DNA of 64,000 nucleotides, taken from the NCBI RefSeq assembly GCF_916858675.1, contig NZ_CAKASM010000013.1, forward strand, positions 1-64,000. Direction: 5' to 3'. The notes beneath the pieces were generated by a model. The model was not told the origin of the DNA. It ran no database searches and saw only the letters and a list, made by a program, of their open reading frames with translations. This DNA is from Sphingomonas sp. Leaf21. GTDB lineage: Bacteria > Pseudomonadota > Alphaproteobacteria > Sphingomonadales > Sphingomonadaceae. The position numbers and the translations under genes were made by a program. Below are positions 46,626 to 55,769 of this stretch, piece by piece (position 1 is the stretch's first letter; each line of letters starts with the position of its first letter).

Positions 46626-47660
46626 CTAGACCGGCACCCGCAACACCGCCCGGACCCCGGAATGCGTCGGGTCATATTCCACCGCCGATTGCAGGCTCTG
46701 CGCCATCGCGCGGATCAGCTTGGCACCCAGCCCGGTTCCTTGCGGCGCCTGTCCGTCCGCCATGCCGCAGCCATCGTCCTCGACCGCCAGCACGCATTGG
46801 TCGCCGTCGCGCGACACGATGATCCGCACCTCGCCCCGGCCGTCGGGATAGGCATATTTGCACGCGTTGGTGACCAGTTCGGTGACGATCACGCCGATCG
46901 ACACCGCCCGGTCGGTCTTCACCCGGATCGGCTCGGCGGTAAGCGTCAGGGTGCGCGGCATCACGTCGCTCGACCAGCTTTCGGCCAGTTCCTCGACCAG
47001 CGCGGAGAGATAGTCGCGCAGGTCGACCAGTTCGACGTCATTGGCGGTATAGAGCCGCCGGTGCACCTGCGCGATCGCGCGGATGCGGCGCTGCGTATCC
47101 TCCAGCGCCTCGCGCGCCTCGGCATCGGCCAGCACGCCCTTTTGCAGCCCGATCATCGCCGAGACGAGTTGCAGCGAGTTGGCGACGCGGTGATTGACCT
47201 CGCTCAGCATCGCCTCCAGCCGCGCGTTGGAGGCGCGGAGTTCGGCCTCGGCCTCCGCCTTGGCGCGTTCCAGCCGGGCGCGGTCCAGCACCTGCTCGAA
47301 GCTGGCGGAGAGCAGGTCGAAAAAGTCTTCGCCGACCGTCTTCACGACATAATCGGCGGCGCCGGCCTTCAGCGCGGCGACGGCGATCCGCCCCTCGTCC
47401 GACCCCGTGACATAGACGACCGGCGGCGGATCGGTCAGCGCGGTGATCGCGGCGAGCGTTTCCAGCCCGTCCATGCCGGGCATATAATGGTCGACCGCGA
47501 CCAGATCGAAGCCGCCCTGTGCCGCCATTGCGACACCCTCGGCTCCCGACGCGGCCGAGGACACGTCGTAGCCCTGCCGCCCCAGCGCGCGCGCGACCAG
47601 CCGACGCAGGGCATCGTCGTCGTCGATATACAGGATATGGGGCGCCGGGCCGTCCGTCAT
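46626..47660 (-). CDS. Receiver domain fused to HisKA_2-type histidine kinase
   Basis: The 344-residue protein has an N-terminal receiver (ILYIDDDDALRRLV; phospho-Asp in VAVDHYMPGMDG; Lys in DYVVKTVG), a short coiled coil at about 125-150, and a kinase of the HisKA_2/HWE-like group with ML-SEVNHRVANSLQLVSAMIG and the ATPase blocks VTELVTNACKYAYPDG and DDGCGM. It ends with a GTGLGAKLIRAMAQ loop. It is cytoplasmic and is probably phosphorylated by, or passes phosphate to, neighbouring components. It lies 14 bp after the single-receiver gene. Confidence 0.92.
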   Translation of the reverse strand: MTDGPAPHILYIDDDDALRRLVARALGRQGYDVSSAASGAEGVAMAAQGGFDLVAVDHYMPGMDGLETLAAITALTDPPPVVYVTGSDEGRIAVAALKAGAADYVVKTVGEDFFDLLSASFEQVLDRARLERAKAEAEAELRASNARLEAMLSEVNHRVANSLQLVSAMIGLQKGVLADAEAREALEDTQRRIRAIAQVHRRLYTANDVELVDLRDYLSALVEELAESWSSDVMPRTLTLTAEPIRVKTDRAVSIGVIVTELVTNACKYAYPDGRGEVRIIVSRDGDQCVLAVEDDGCGMADGQAPQGTGLGAKLIRAMAQSLQSAVEYDPTHSGVRAVLRVPV

Positions 47661-47674
47661 CGCGTGTGGGGCGG

Positions 47675-48118
47675 TCAGCCCTCCACCTCGGGCACCTGGA
47701 TCACCGAGAGGAACAGGCCGAGCTGGCGGATCGCCTGGGCGAAATTCTCATAATTCACCGGCTTGGTGATATAGACGTTGCAGCCGAGATCGTAGCAGCG
47801 CTGGATTTCCACCTTGTCGTCGGTGGTCGTCAGGACGACCACGGGCGCGCGGCGAAGCGGGCTGCCCTCTTCCTTGATCTTCGCCAGGATGTCGGTGCCG
47901 CTCATGTCGGGCAGGTTGAGGTCGAGCAGGACCATCGCCGGGCCGCTCTTGGCGGGCCCGTCGGGTGCGTGGAACAGATAGTCGAGCGCGGTGGTGCCGT
48001 CCGTGAAGTGGCGGATATCGTTCAGGATACCCGCGCGCCGGATATTCTTCTCGATCAGGCGGGCATGGCCCTCATCGTCCTCGATCATGACGATGCCCAC
48101 GGAGCGATGGTCGTTCAT
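47675..48118 (-). CDS. Single-domain response regulator
   Basis: The 147-residue protein is a stand-alone receiver of the Rcp1/CheY-like type: IVMIEDDEGHARLIEKNI, phospho-Asp in VLLDLNLPDMSG, Thr in VVVLTTTDDKVE and Lys in YITKPVNYE. There is no output domain, so it probably shuttles phosphate from the upstream membrane kinase to the receiver-kinase fusion. Its ATG follows immediately the stop of the histidine kinase gene (TGAATG). Confidence 0.93.
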   Translation of the reverse strand: MNDHRSVGIVMIEDDEGHARLIEKNIRRAGILNDIRHFTDGTTALDYLFHAPDGPAKSGPAMVLLDLNLPDMSGTDILAKIKEEGSPLRRAPVVVLTTTDDKVEIQRCYDLGCNVYITKPVNYENFAQAIRQLGLFLSVIQVPEVEG

Positions 48119-49618
48119 TCAGGCGCCTTCGATGGAAAGGGTGGCGGGGAGCGACAAAAAGAAGGTCGCGCCCTCACCCAGTTGGGATTCGACGGAAATC
48201 GTACCGCCGAGACGATAGGCGAGGGCGCGGACATGGGCCAGCCCGATCCCTTCGCCCGGCTGGTCCTGCTGACCCGAACGGCGGAACAGGTCGAAGATGC
48301 GCTGGTGGTCGCGCGGATCGATGCCCCGGCCATTGTCGCGGATCGCGACGACGATGCGCGCATGGGCCTCGGTGGCGGAGACGTGCACTTCGGCGGCACG
48401 GGTCGGGTGGCGATATTTGGTCGCGTTCTCGATCAGGTTGGACAGGATCTGCTCGAGCGCGACCCGGTCGCTGACGATCACCGGCATCGGACGTTCGATG
48501 GTCAGGGTGACGCCGCGATCGTCGATGACGTGCCGGATCGAGTCGCTGATCTGTTCGACGAGCTGGTCGAGCGCGATCATCTCGGGCGCGAGCACCCGTC
48601 GGCCCTCGCGGCTGAGCTTCAGGATGGCGTTGATCAGCCGGTCCATCTTGGCGGTCGAGGTGCGGATGAAGCCGATCGCCTCGGGCAGATCCTCGCGCGC
48701 GGCGAGCCGGGCCTCTTCGGACACGATCTGCGGCGCCTCTGCCTCGGCGCGGTCGATCAGCTCGGACAGCGGCTTGGTCGCCGCCGACAGCTCGGCGGTG
48801 AAGCCCATCACATTGACCAGCGGCGAGCGCAGATCGTGGCTGACGATATAGGCGAAGCGCTGGATCTCCTCGTTCGCGAGCGCGAGGTCGGCGGTACGCT
48901 CCTTGACCTGTTCCTCCAGCGTCGCGTTGAGGTCCGCCAGGGCGAGACGCGACTGCTGGAGATCGCGCGTGTAGCGGCGCACGGTCAGGAAGGACACGAT
49001 CGTGACCAGCACGAACAACAGGCCCGCGACGCCCAGCACGATCGAGAAGGTCCGGCGGCTCTTCATCTGCTCGGCGTCGCGCAGCGCGAGCAGCCGCCGT
49101 TCCTCGCGCGCCATCGAATCGAAGACGCGGCGCAGCTTCTGCATACGCTGCATTCCGCTATCCACGCGGAACAGCCGCAACGCCTCCGCACCGCGCCCCT
49201 GCTGGACCAGTCGGTTCGTCGTCCGTTGCGCGACCTCCAGCTCCGCGAGCCGCTGGATCACCGCGCGCATCGGGGCCAGTTGGCGCGGATTGTCCGCGGT
49301 CAGCCGCCGCAGCTCGGCGAGTTGGGGGATCAGCGCGTCATGCGCAGCGTCGAAGCTCGCCAGAAAGGGCGGCGTGCCCGCCAGCATGTAACCGCGCCGG
49401 GCGGTCTCCTGCTGTTCGGCGAGCCGCCGGGCTTCGATCAGCGTGGTCTCGACGCGATAGGTGTGGACGACCCAGTCGCTATGCCGATTGTCCTGGCGAA
49501 TGGCATGGGCCGCCGCGATCGCGGCGATCAGCAGCGCAAGGAACCCCGTCGCCATGGTGGCGATCAGGATTCGTCCGATGGGATTTGCGCTACTGGGCGC
49601 GGTACTCAACCCCTGCAT
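48119..49618 (-). CDS. CHASE3-domain sensor histidine kinase
   Basis: The 499-residue protein has transmembrane helices at about residues 15-38 and 190-213 flanking a periplasmic CHASE3 domain (helical, with ARRLAEQQETARRGYMLAG). A coiled coil follows, then the HisKA box AYIVSHDLRSPLVNVMGFTAE and the ATPase motifs LIENATKYRH, DNGRGID and GEGIGLAHVRALAYRLGG. CHASE3 binds no known common ligand. The three genes here form one operon and look like a phosphorelay. Confidence 0.93.
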   Translation of the reverse strand: MQGLSTAPSSANPIGRILIATMATGFLALLIAAIAAAHAIRQDNRHSDWVVHTYRVETTLIEARRLAEQQETARRGYMLAGTPPFLASFDAAHDALIPQLAELRRLTADNPRQLAPMRAVIQRLAELEVAQRTTNRLVQQGRGAEALRLFRVDSGMQRMQKLRRVFDSMAREERRLLALRDAEQMKSRRTFSIVLGVAGLLFVLVTIVSFLTVRRYTRDLQQSRLALADLNATLEEQVKERTADLALANEEIQRFAYIVSHDLRSPLVNVMGFTAELSAATKPLSELIDRAEAEAPQIVSEEARLAAREDLPEAIGFIRTSTAKMDRLINAILKLSREGRRVLAPEMIALDQLVEQISDSIRHVIDDRGVTLTIERPMPVIVSDRVALEQILSNLIENATKYRHPTRAAEVHVSATEAHARIVVAIRDNGRGIDPRDHQRIFDLFRRSGQQDQPGEGIGLAHVRALAYRLGGTISVESQLGEGATFFLSLPATLSIEGA

Positions 49619-49671
49619 AAGCTTTGCCTTATCGAAGGATGAGGAGCGTTACCAGCGGGCCAGTGTCCGTA

Positions 49672-50433
49672 TCACAGCAACAATTCCTGCGGGCTGGGGC
49701 GACCGACATGGCCGCCGCCGCGCCGCCGCGCCATTTCGGTCTCGGCGGTGAAGCGCACATCGACATCGCGGTCGGTCAGGAAACCCATCAGCGAATCCTC
49801 GTCGATCTCGCGCCAGTCCTTGCCGCGATCGGGTCCGTAGCGGACGCGCGGCAACAGGCCGGGGCTGCGCGACCATTCGAGCAGTTGCGCCAGGCTCGCC
49901 TCGTTGAGCTGGTCGCGGAGGTGATGCGCGGTGACATAGGCGTCGGGAAAGGCGCGGTGGATGGGCAGGCCGCGCTCATGCACCAGGCCCTCGGGCTTGC
50001 GCCAGTAGCGCAGCACCTGGTTGGAGAAGCTGGGGCTGTCGGGCCAGAGCCGGAGCGCACATTTCCAGGTGCAGATCCAATCGGCCGACCGCGTCATCGC
50101 GGGGGTGCAGAATTGCTGCTCGAAATCCGCGCGGTGCGCCGCGAGCGCGAGGCGGCGCGGCCAGGGGTCGAGTACGCGCCGCGCGACGTCGTGCCACCAG
50201 GGCGCATCGGCGACCTGCTCGTCCAGGATATGGTGGATCGCCTGGGTGATGGGGGGAATGGGGCGGCCCGGATTGACCAGGATATTGCCGCCTTCGCCTT
50301 CCAGTTCCCAGCGACCGTCCTTGCCCAGCGCCACGTCCTGCCAGCCGATCTCGCACACCCCGTGCGCGGGCGGGGCGGAGCCGGTCGTCTCCAAGTCGAT
50401 GACGCGGATAATCTGGGGCTGGGGGCGTTGCAT
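49672..50433 (-). CDS. DnaQ-like 3-5 exonuclease
   Basis: The 253-residue protein has the DEDD exonuclease signature: RVIDLETTGSAPPAHGVCEIGW for Exo I, AHRADFEQQFC for Exo II and the late HRAFPDAYVTAHHL for Exo III. This is close to ExoX-type enzymes. The C-terminal ARRRGGGHVGRPSPQELLL is a basic tail. Role in repair or RNA processing is unknown. The start at 50433 is close to the 3 end of folP (50486) on the same strand, so cotranscription is likely. Confidence 0.88.
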   Translation of the reverse strand: MQRPQPQIIRVIDLETTGSAPPAHGVCEIGWQDVALGKDGRWELEGEGGNILVNPGRPIPPITQAIHHILDEQVADAPWWHDVARRVLDPWPRRLALAAHRADFEQQFCTPAMTRSADWICTWKCALRLWPDSPSFSNQVLRYWRKPEGLVHERGLPIHRAFPDAYVTAHHLRDQLNEASLAQLLEWSRSPGLLPRVRYGPDRGKDWREIDEDSLMGFLTDRDVDVRFTAETEMARRRGGGHVGRPSPQELLL

Positions 50434-50485
50434 CGGCCCTATGTGGGCGCTTGGGGCCGGAAAAGCGAGACGTCTTGTCCCGACG

Positions 50486-51541
50486 CTATCCCATCAGCGC
50501 GCGGTCACGCAGCCCTCGCCAGACGTGCAGTGCCTGCACCGTTTCGGCGACGTCGTGGACGCGGATCAACTGTACGCCCGCCTCCGCGCCCTTCACCGCC
50601 AGCGCCAGCGATCCGCCGAGCCGGGCGTCGACCGGCGCTTCGTTGGACAGCGCGCCGATCATCCGCTTGCGGCTGGCCCCCAGCATGACCGGACAACCCA
50701 GCCCATGGAAGATGGCGAGCCCGTTGATCAGCGCCAGATTGTCGGCGAGCGACTTGCCGAAGCCGATGCCGGGATCGACCATCATGCGCGAGCGGGGGAC
50801 GCCCGCCGCCTCGACCGCCGCGACGCGCGCCTCGAGCCAGTCGAACACCTCGGTCAGCACGTCGCCGTAACCGACCCGTCCATGCCCGCCCTTGTCCGGG
50901 TCGGGCGAGTGCATCAGGATGACGGGACAGCCCGCCCTTGCCACCACGTCCAGCGCGCGGTCGTCCCACAGCAGGGCGGCGACATCGTTGACGATGCCCG
51001 CCCCCGCCGCCAGTGCCGCCTCCATCACGGCCGCCTTGCGCGTGTCGATCGACACCAGCGCGCCGCCCGTGGCCAATCGCGCGATCACCGGGGCGGTGCG
51101 AGCGACCTCGTCACCTTCCCAGACGGGCGGCGCGCCGGGGCGGGTGGACTCGCCGCCCAGATCGATGACGGCCGCGCCCATCGCCGCCATCGCCATGCCG
51201 CTGTCCGCCGCCGCTGCGGGGTCGCCGACATGCTTGCCGCCGTCGGAGAAGCTGTCGGGCGTGACGTTCAGGATCGCGGCGACCTGCGGCTGATCGAAGC
51301 GAAGCGTGCGCTGGCCGATCACCCAGGGCGCTCGGGGCGCGGTGAAGGCGGCGTGGAGCGCCTCGGCCCTGGGGGAGCCGCCCAGTTCCTGCTGGAAACG
51401 CGCGACCGGCACGATGCGGCGGGACGCGCCGTCGCGAACCTCATAGGCGCCGAACCACTGCATCCCGCCCGCCAGGCGCAGGACGCTGCCGTCCTCCAGC
51501 CCCACGGGCGTGTCGACGAATTGAACGGGGCGGAGGTGCAT
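50486..51541 (-). CDS. folP: Dihydropteroate synthase
   Basis: FolP condenses para-aminobenzoate with hydroxymethyldihydropterin diphosphate in folate synthesis. The conserved ILNVTPDSFSDGGKH, DLGGESTRPGAPPV, VSIDTRKAAVMEAAL, GAGIVNDVAAL and DPGIGFGKSLADNLALI are all present. An N-terminal stretch of about 95 residues precedes the usual 270-residue core, as in other sphingomonad proteins; its role is unknown. The ATG at 51541 (MHLRPVQFVDT) is chosen over an ATG at 51568. It lies 40 bp downstream of ccrM. Confidence 0.95.
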   Translation of the reverse strand: MHLRPVQFVDTPVGLEDGSVLRLAGGMQWFGAYEVRDGASRRIVPVARFQQELGGSPRAEALHAAFTAPRAPWVIGQRTLRFDQPQVAAILNVTPDSFSDGGKHVGDPAAAADSGMAMAAMGAAVIDLGGESTRPGAPPVWEGDEVARTAPVIARLATGGALVSIDTRKAAVMEAALAAGAGIVNDVAALLWDDRALDVVARAGCPVILMHSPDPDKGGHGRVGYGDVLTEVFDWLEARVAAVEAAGVPRSRMMVDPGIGFGKSLADNLALINGLAIFHGLGCPVMLGASRKRMIGALSNEAPVDARLGGSLALAVKGAEAGVQLIRVHDVAETVQALHVWRGLRDRALMG

Positions 51542-51555
51542 GACGTTTCCCAAAA

Positions 51556-51575
51556 CCCTCCCAGGCACGGGGAGG
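51556..51575. repeat. Degenerate U-type hairpin between folP and ccrM
   Basis: CCCTCCCAGGCACGGGGAGG resembles the first hairpin of the U family, with two mismatches. It fills most of the 39 bp gap between the ccrM stop at 51581 and the folP start at 51541, both on the minus strand. Confidence 0.5.
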
Positions 51576-51580
51576 ATTGC

Positions 51581-52741
<1,161 letters not shown>

Positions 52742-52766
52742 TCAATGCCTCGCATCGGCCGGGAAG

Positions 52767-52822
52767 GAGTCGGTCGTCAAGAGGCGATTCGCGCGCGCGA
52801 CTCGCGGGATTCCGCCAGATTC
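52767..52822. promoter_or_regulatory. Cluster of five GANTC sites upstream of ccrM
   Basis: Five GANTC sites occur within 56 bp: GAGTC 52767, GATTC 52786, GACTC 52799, GATTC 52808 and GATTC 52818. A sixth is at 52904. A chance rate of about one per 256 bases gives roughly 0.2 in this length. The sites lie 47-102 bp upstream of the ccrM ATG. CcrM methylation of its own promoter region is known in Caulobacter, so autoregulation through methylation state is likely here. Confidence 0.75.
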
Positions 52823-52859
52823 GCCGACAACGGCTATGCGTTGGGGCACATATTGGGGC

Positions 52860-52868
52860 TGTGGATAA
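52860..52868 (-). promoter_or_regulatory. Perfect DnaA box upstream of ccrM
   Basis: On the minus strand the bases read TTATCCACA, the strongest DnaA-binding 9-mer. The box lies 140 bp upstream of ccrM and 38 bp beyond the GANTC cluster. By chance this exact 9-mer is expected about once per 131 kb on both strands. Confidence 0.6.
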
Positions 52869-52922
52869 CTTCGCCCCCAAGGGAGTGGGGGTGTGGCACC
52901 GGCGACTCAATCCCCCGCCAAT

Positions 52923-53051
52923 TCCTCCCCAAGCTACGCTTGGGGAGGGGGACCATTACGTCAGCAATGGTGGAGGGGCGAGACGGACCGGCCATGCCCC
53001 TCCACCACGGCCTTCGGCCGCGGTCCCCCTCCCCATCGGAGATGGGGAGGA
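52923..53051. repeat. Inward-facing pair of U repeats between ccrM and rnhB (empty)
   Basis: A forward U copy at 52923-52979 and a reverse copy at 52996-53051 are separated by 16 bases. The first hairpins are TCCTCCCCAAGCTACGCTTGGGGAGG on the left and CCCTCCCCATCGGAGATGGGGAGG on the right; the second hairpins include CCATTACGTCAGCAATGG and CCACGGCCTTCGGCCGCGG. The right end lies 1 bp from the rnhB stop. The gap from ccrM to rnhB of 332 bp holds this pair plus the ccrM upstream region. Confidence 0.87.
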
Positions 53052-53052
53052 A

Positions 53053-53649
53053 TTAGGGGTCCAGATAAAATTGCGCCACAGGCGCGAAGCTGCGGCGGTG
53101 GAGCGGCGTGGGGCCATGTTCGCGCAGAGCCGCCAGATGGATCGCCGAGCCATAGCCCTTGTTGGAGTGCCACCCATAGGCGGGCCACTCCGCCGCGGCC
53201 TGGATCATCATCTCGTCGCGAACATGCTTGGCGACGATCGACGCGGCGCCGATCGCCAGCGACTTGGCATCGCCGCCGACGATCGCGGTCGCGGCATAGC
53301 CCCATTTGGGCAGGCGGTTGCCGTCGACCAGCACATGCGCGGGATGACTGCCCCGCGCCGCCACCACCGCATCGACCGCGAGCGTCATCGCCTTCATCGT
53401 CGCCCAGTAGATGTTGAGCCGGTCGATCTCCTCGGGATGGACGATGCCGACGCCGACCACCGCGCAGGCGCGGATCTCGGCACAGAGCCGCGCGCGGGTC
53501 TTTTCGGTCAGCTTCTTGGAATCGTTGATACCCTGGGGGCAATCGCGCTCTGGCAGGATGACGGCCGCGGCGACCACCGGCCCCGCCAGCGGCCCGCGCC
53601 CCGCCTCGTCCACGCCGCACAGCGGTGCGGGAAAACCGGTATCGACCAT
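53053..53649 (-). CDS. rnhB: Ribonuclease HII
   Basis: RnhB cleaves RNA in RNA-DNA hybrids and starts removal of single ribonucleotides. The 198-residue protein has CGVDEAGRGPLAGPVVAAAV with the catalytic Asp-Glu, DSKKLTEKTR, VLVDGNRLP and IVAKHVRDEMM, plus the terminal HRRSFAPV. The ATG at 53649 begins MVDTGFPAPLCGVDEAG. rnhB next to ccrM is a recurring alphaproteobacterial neighbourhood. A U repeat pair lies between them. Confidence 0.96.
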   Translation of the reverse strand: MVDTGFPAPLCGVDEAGRGPLAGPVVAAAVILPERDCPQGINDSKKLTEKTRARLCAEIRACAVVGVGIVHPEEIDRLNIYWATMKAMTLAVDAVVAARGSHPAHVLVDGNRLPKWGYAATAIVGGDAKSLAIGAASIVAKHVRDEMMIQAAAEWPAYGWHSNKGYGSAIHLAALREHGPTPLHRRSFAPVAQFYLDP

Positions 53650-53717
53650 GGTTGGGGCTTTATCCCGGGGTGGTGGGGATGGGAAGCCACCGATTCCGCC
53701 CCGCGCCCGGGAGGAGA

Positions 53718-54545
53718 TCAGCCCCAGCGGGCGGCGAAGGCGGGCGCGTCCCAGCCCTCGCGGCTGATCGCGGCGAGCAGGTGGTAGAAGGGGACCATCC
53801 CCAGCCCATGCCCCATCGGCCCATGGCCCTGCCCCAGTCCCGGCGCGGCGGCGAGCGCGGCCTGGACGAAGGCGATGCCGCGATCCACCGCGTCGGCGAG
53901 CGTCATGCCCTGGCCCAGACCGGTCGCGATCGCGCTGGCGAGCGTGCAGCCGGTGCCGTGGGTCGAGCGGGTGTCGAGCCGGGGATGCTGCCAGCGTTGC
54001 TCGCCATGCGGCTCGACCAGCCGGTCCTCGATCACCGGTCCCTCGCCATGCCCGCCCTTGACCAGCAGCGCGCGGGTCGAGGGGCGGACGATCGCCTCGC
54101 CGCCCAGCGCCGCCAGCTCGGGCAGGTTGGGGGTCGATAGCGTGGCGAGCGCCAGGAAGCGGCGAAAGGCGGCGATCACATCGGCATCCGCCAGCACCGA
54201 TCCGCTGGTCGCGACCATGACGGGGTCGAACACCACCGGCAGGTCCAGCGCCTCCAGCCGGTCGGCCAGCGCATGTGCGGTTTCGGCCGATCCGATCATC
54301 CCGATCTTGACCGTGTCCGCCCCGATATCGGCGAGCACGCTGTCGATCTGCGCCATCACCATCGCGGTGGGGACGGGATGCACGCCCTGTACCCCCAGCG
54401 TGTTCTGCGCGGTGATCGCGGTGATCGCGGTCATCGGATGGCCGCCGAGCATCGCCACCGTCTTGATGTCCGCCTGAATGCCCGCGCCGCCCCCGGAATC
54501 GGAACCGGCGACGATCAGGATGCGGGGGGGCGGGGGGACGGTCAT
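53718..54545 (-). CDS. thiD: Hydroxymethylpyrimidine/phosphomethylpyrimidine kinase
   Basis: ThiD phosphorylates hydroxymethylpyrimidine and its monophosphate in thiamine synthesis. The 275-residue ribokinase-like protein has AGSDSGGGAGIQADIKT, AITAQNTLGVQGVHPV, VFDPVMVATSG, LLVKGGHGEG and STHGTGCTLASAIA. The segment HGTGCT contains the catalytic Cys region. The C-terminal FYHLLAAISREGW extends slightly beyond the average. The ATG at 54545 is chosen because residues upstream look non-coding. No riboswitch is visible upstream. Confidence 0.95.
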   Translation of the reverse strand: MTVPPPPRILIVAGSDSGGGAGIQADIKTVAMLGGHPMTAITAITAQNTLGVQGVHPVPTAMVMAQIDSVLADIGADTVKIGMIGSAETAHALADRLEALDLPVVFDPVMVATSGSVLADADVIAAFRRFLALATLSTPNLPELAALGGEAIVRPSTRALLVKGGHGEGPVIEDRLVEPHGEQRWQHPRLDTRSTHGTGCTLASAIATGLGQGMTLADAVDRGIAFVQAALAAAPGLGQGHGPMGHGLGMVPFYHLLAAISREGWDAPAFAARWG

Positions 54546-54848
54546 GGTCGTTTCGACATGCCTGTCCGCGCGCAACGGGGCAAGCGGTCGCGCCCATGTG
54601 CGACGCGGTGATTGGCGCCGTGAACCCGTGTCGGCCATGAAATCGTGCAGGTTGAGAAGCTTGGCACGAGCGCGTCTTTCCCATGCCCGAACCGCTTCAT
54701 GGCACCTTCGTAATGTTTCGTTTCCGGCGGGGCGGGGGGCTTCCCCCGCTGCGTCGCACTATTATTTCGGGGCCGCATCCAACCGGAGATTTGGGGCGTT
54801 GCTGCGCCCTGAGATGCCGACCGGATGGTCGCATGAGGGAGACCTGTT
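54546..54848. other. 303 bp gap, no gene recognised
   Basis: This intergenic stretch lies between the divergent thiD and bestrophin genes and should hold both promoters. I see no convincing open frame, repeat of the families described here, GGAAC promoter or riboswitch. AGGGAGA at 54836-54842 serves the bestrophin start. Confidence 0.6.
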
Positions 54849-55733
54849 TTGATCGTCGATGCCGTACCCCGTACCCGCATCATCATCGCGGAGGTTTGGC
54901 GCCCGCTGGTCGCGCTGTTCATCTGGGACGTGATCGTCACGGTGGCCTATTATGTCCTGCCGTTCAAGGCGCCGTCGCTGCCGCTGACGCTGTTCGGTAC
55001 GGCGCTGGCGCTGTTCCTCGGCTTCCGGACCAACTCGGCCTATCAGCGCTGGTGGGAGGGGCGTCAACTTTGGGGCCTGATGATCAACGCCTCGCGCAAC
55101 ATCGCCCGTAGCGCGCGCAACTTCCTGCCCGATCCCGAAGGGCACGACCTCAAGCGTTCGATCGTCCTCCGCCAGATCGCCTATGTGCACGCGCTGCGTT
55201 GCCAGTTGCGCAAGCAGCCTGTCGATGGCGAGGTGTTGCGCTTCCTGTCGCGGGGTGAGGCGGAGCCGGCCCTGGCGCGGACCAACACCGCCAACGGCCT
55301 GCTCGACGGCACCGGCCGCCGCATCGCCGATGCGCAGAAAAAGGGCTGGATCGACACCATCCAGCAGACGCAGATGGAATCGGTGCTGGTCGACATCGCC
55401 AATTCGCAGGGCGGCATGGAGCGGTTGAAGAACACGCCGCTGCCCAACCAGTACCGCTTCATCCCGGCCTTTTTCACCCGGCTGTTCTGCGTACTGCTGC
55501 CGATCGGGCTGGTCGAGACGCTGGGTTTCGCGACGCCGGTGGGCTCTTCGATCGCGGGCCTGATGTTCCTTGCCGCGTTGCAGATCGGTGACGACCTGGT
55601 CGATCCCTTTTCGGACACCGTCCACGACCTGCCGCTGAGCGCGATGTGCCGGACGATCGAGATCGACCTGCTCCAGGCGATCGGCGATCCCGCGCCCGAG
55701 CCGATGAAGCCCGTCGACGGCGTGCTCTGGTAA
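54849..55733 (+). CDS. Bestrophin family ion channel protein
   Basis: The 294-residue membrane protein has the bestrophin/UPF0187 features: FLGFRTNSAYQRWWEGRQLWG (read in parts) after the first helices, RTIEIDLLQAIG at the C-terminal end, and PIGLVETLGFATP. Four hydrophobic segments are at about residues 15-35, 42-62, 205-225 and 230-250. Bacterial bestrophins form pentameric channels, cation-selective in characterised cases. The TTG at 54849 with AGGGAGA upstream is the likely start. A perfect hairpin separates it from the convergent regulator. Confidence 0.9.
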   Translation: MIVDAVPRTRIIIAEVWRPLVALFIWDVIVTVAYYVLPFKAPSLPLTLFGTALALFLGFRTNSAYQRWWEGRQLWGLMINASRNIARSARNFLPDPEGHDLKRSIVLRQIAYVHALRCQLRKQPVDGEVLRFLSRGEAEPALARTNTANGLLDGTGRRIADAQKKGWIDTIQQTQMESVLVDIANSQGGMERLKNTPLPNQYRFIPAFFTRLFCVLLPIGLVETLGFATPVGSSIAGLMFLAALQIGDDLVDPFSDTVHDLPLSAMCRTIEIDLLQAIGDPAPEPMKPVDGVLW

Positions 55734-55742
55734 CGAACCTCT

Positions 55743-55768
55743 ATTCCTCCCCCCGCAAGGGGAGGAAT
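55743..55768. terminator. Bidirectional hairpin between convergent genes
   Basis: ATTCCTCCCC at 55743-55752 pairs perfectly with GGGGAGGAAT at 55759-55768 around a six-base loop. It lies between the bestrophin stop (55733) and the regulator stop (55770). The short A/T ends on both sides favour a terminator acting in both directions. Confidence 0.7.
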
Positions 55769-55769
55769 G

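Noticed and set aside
53092-53138. Antisense open frames over rnhB
   Set aside because: They overlap a well-supported ribonuclease HII and show no conserved motif.
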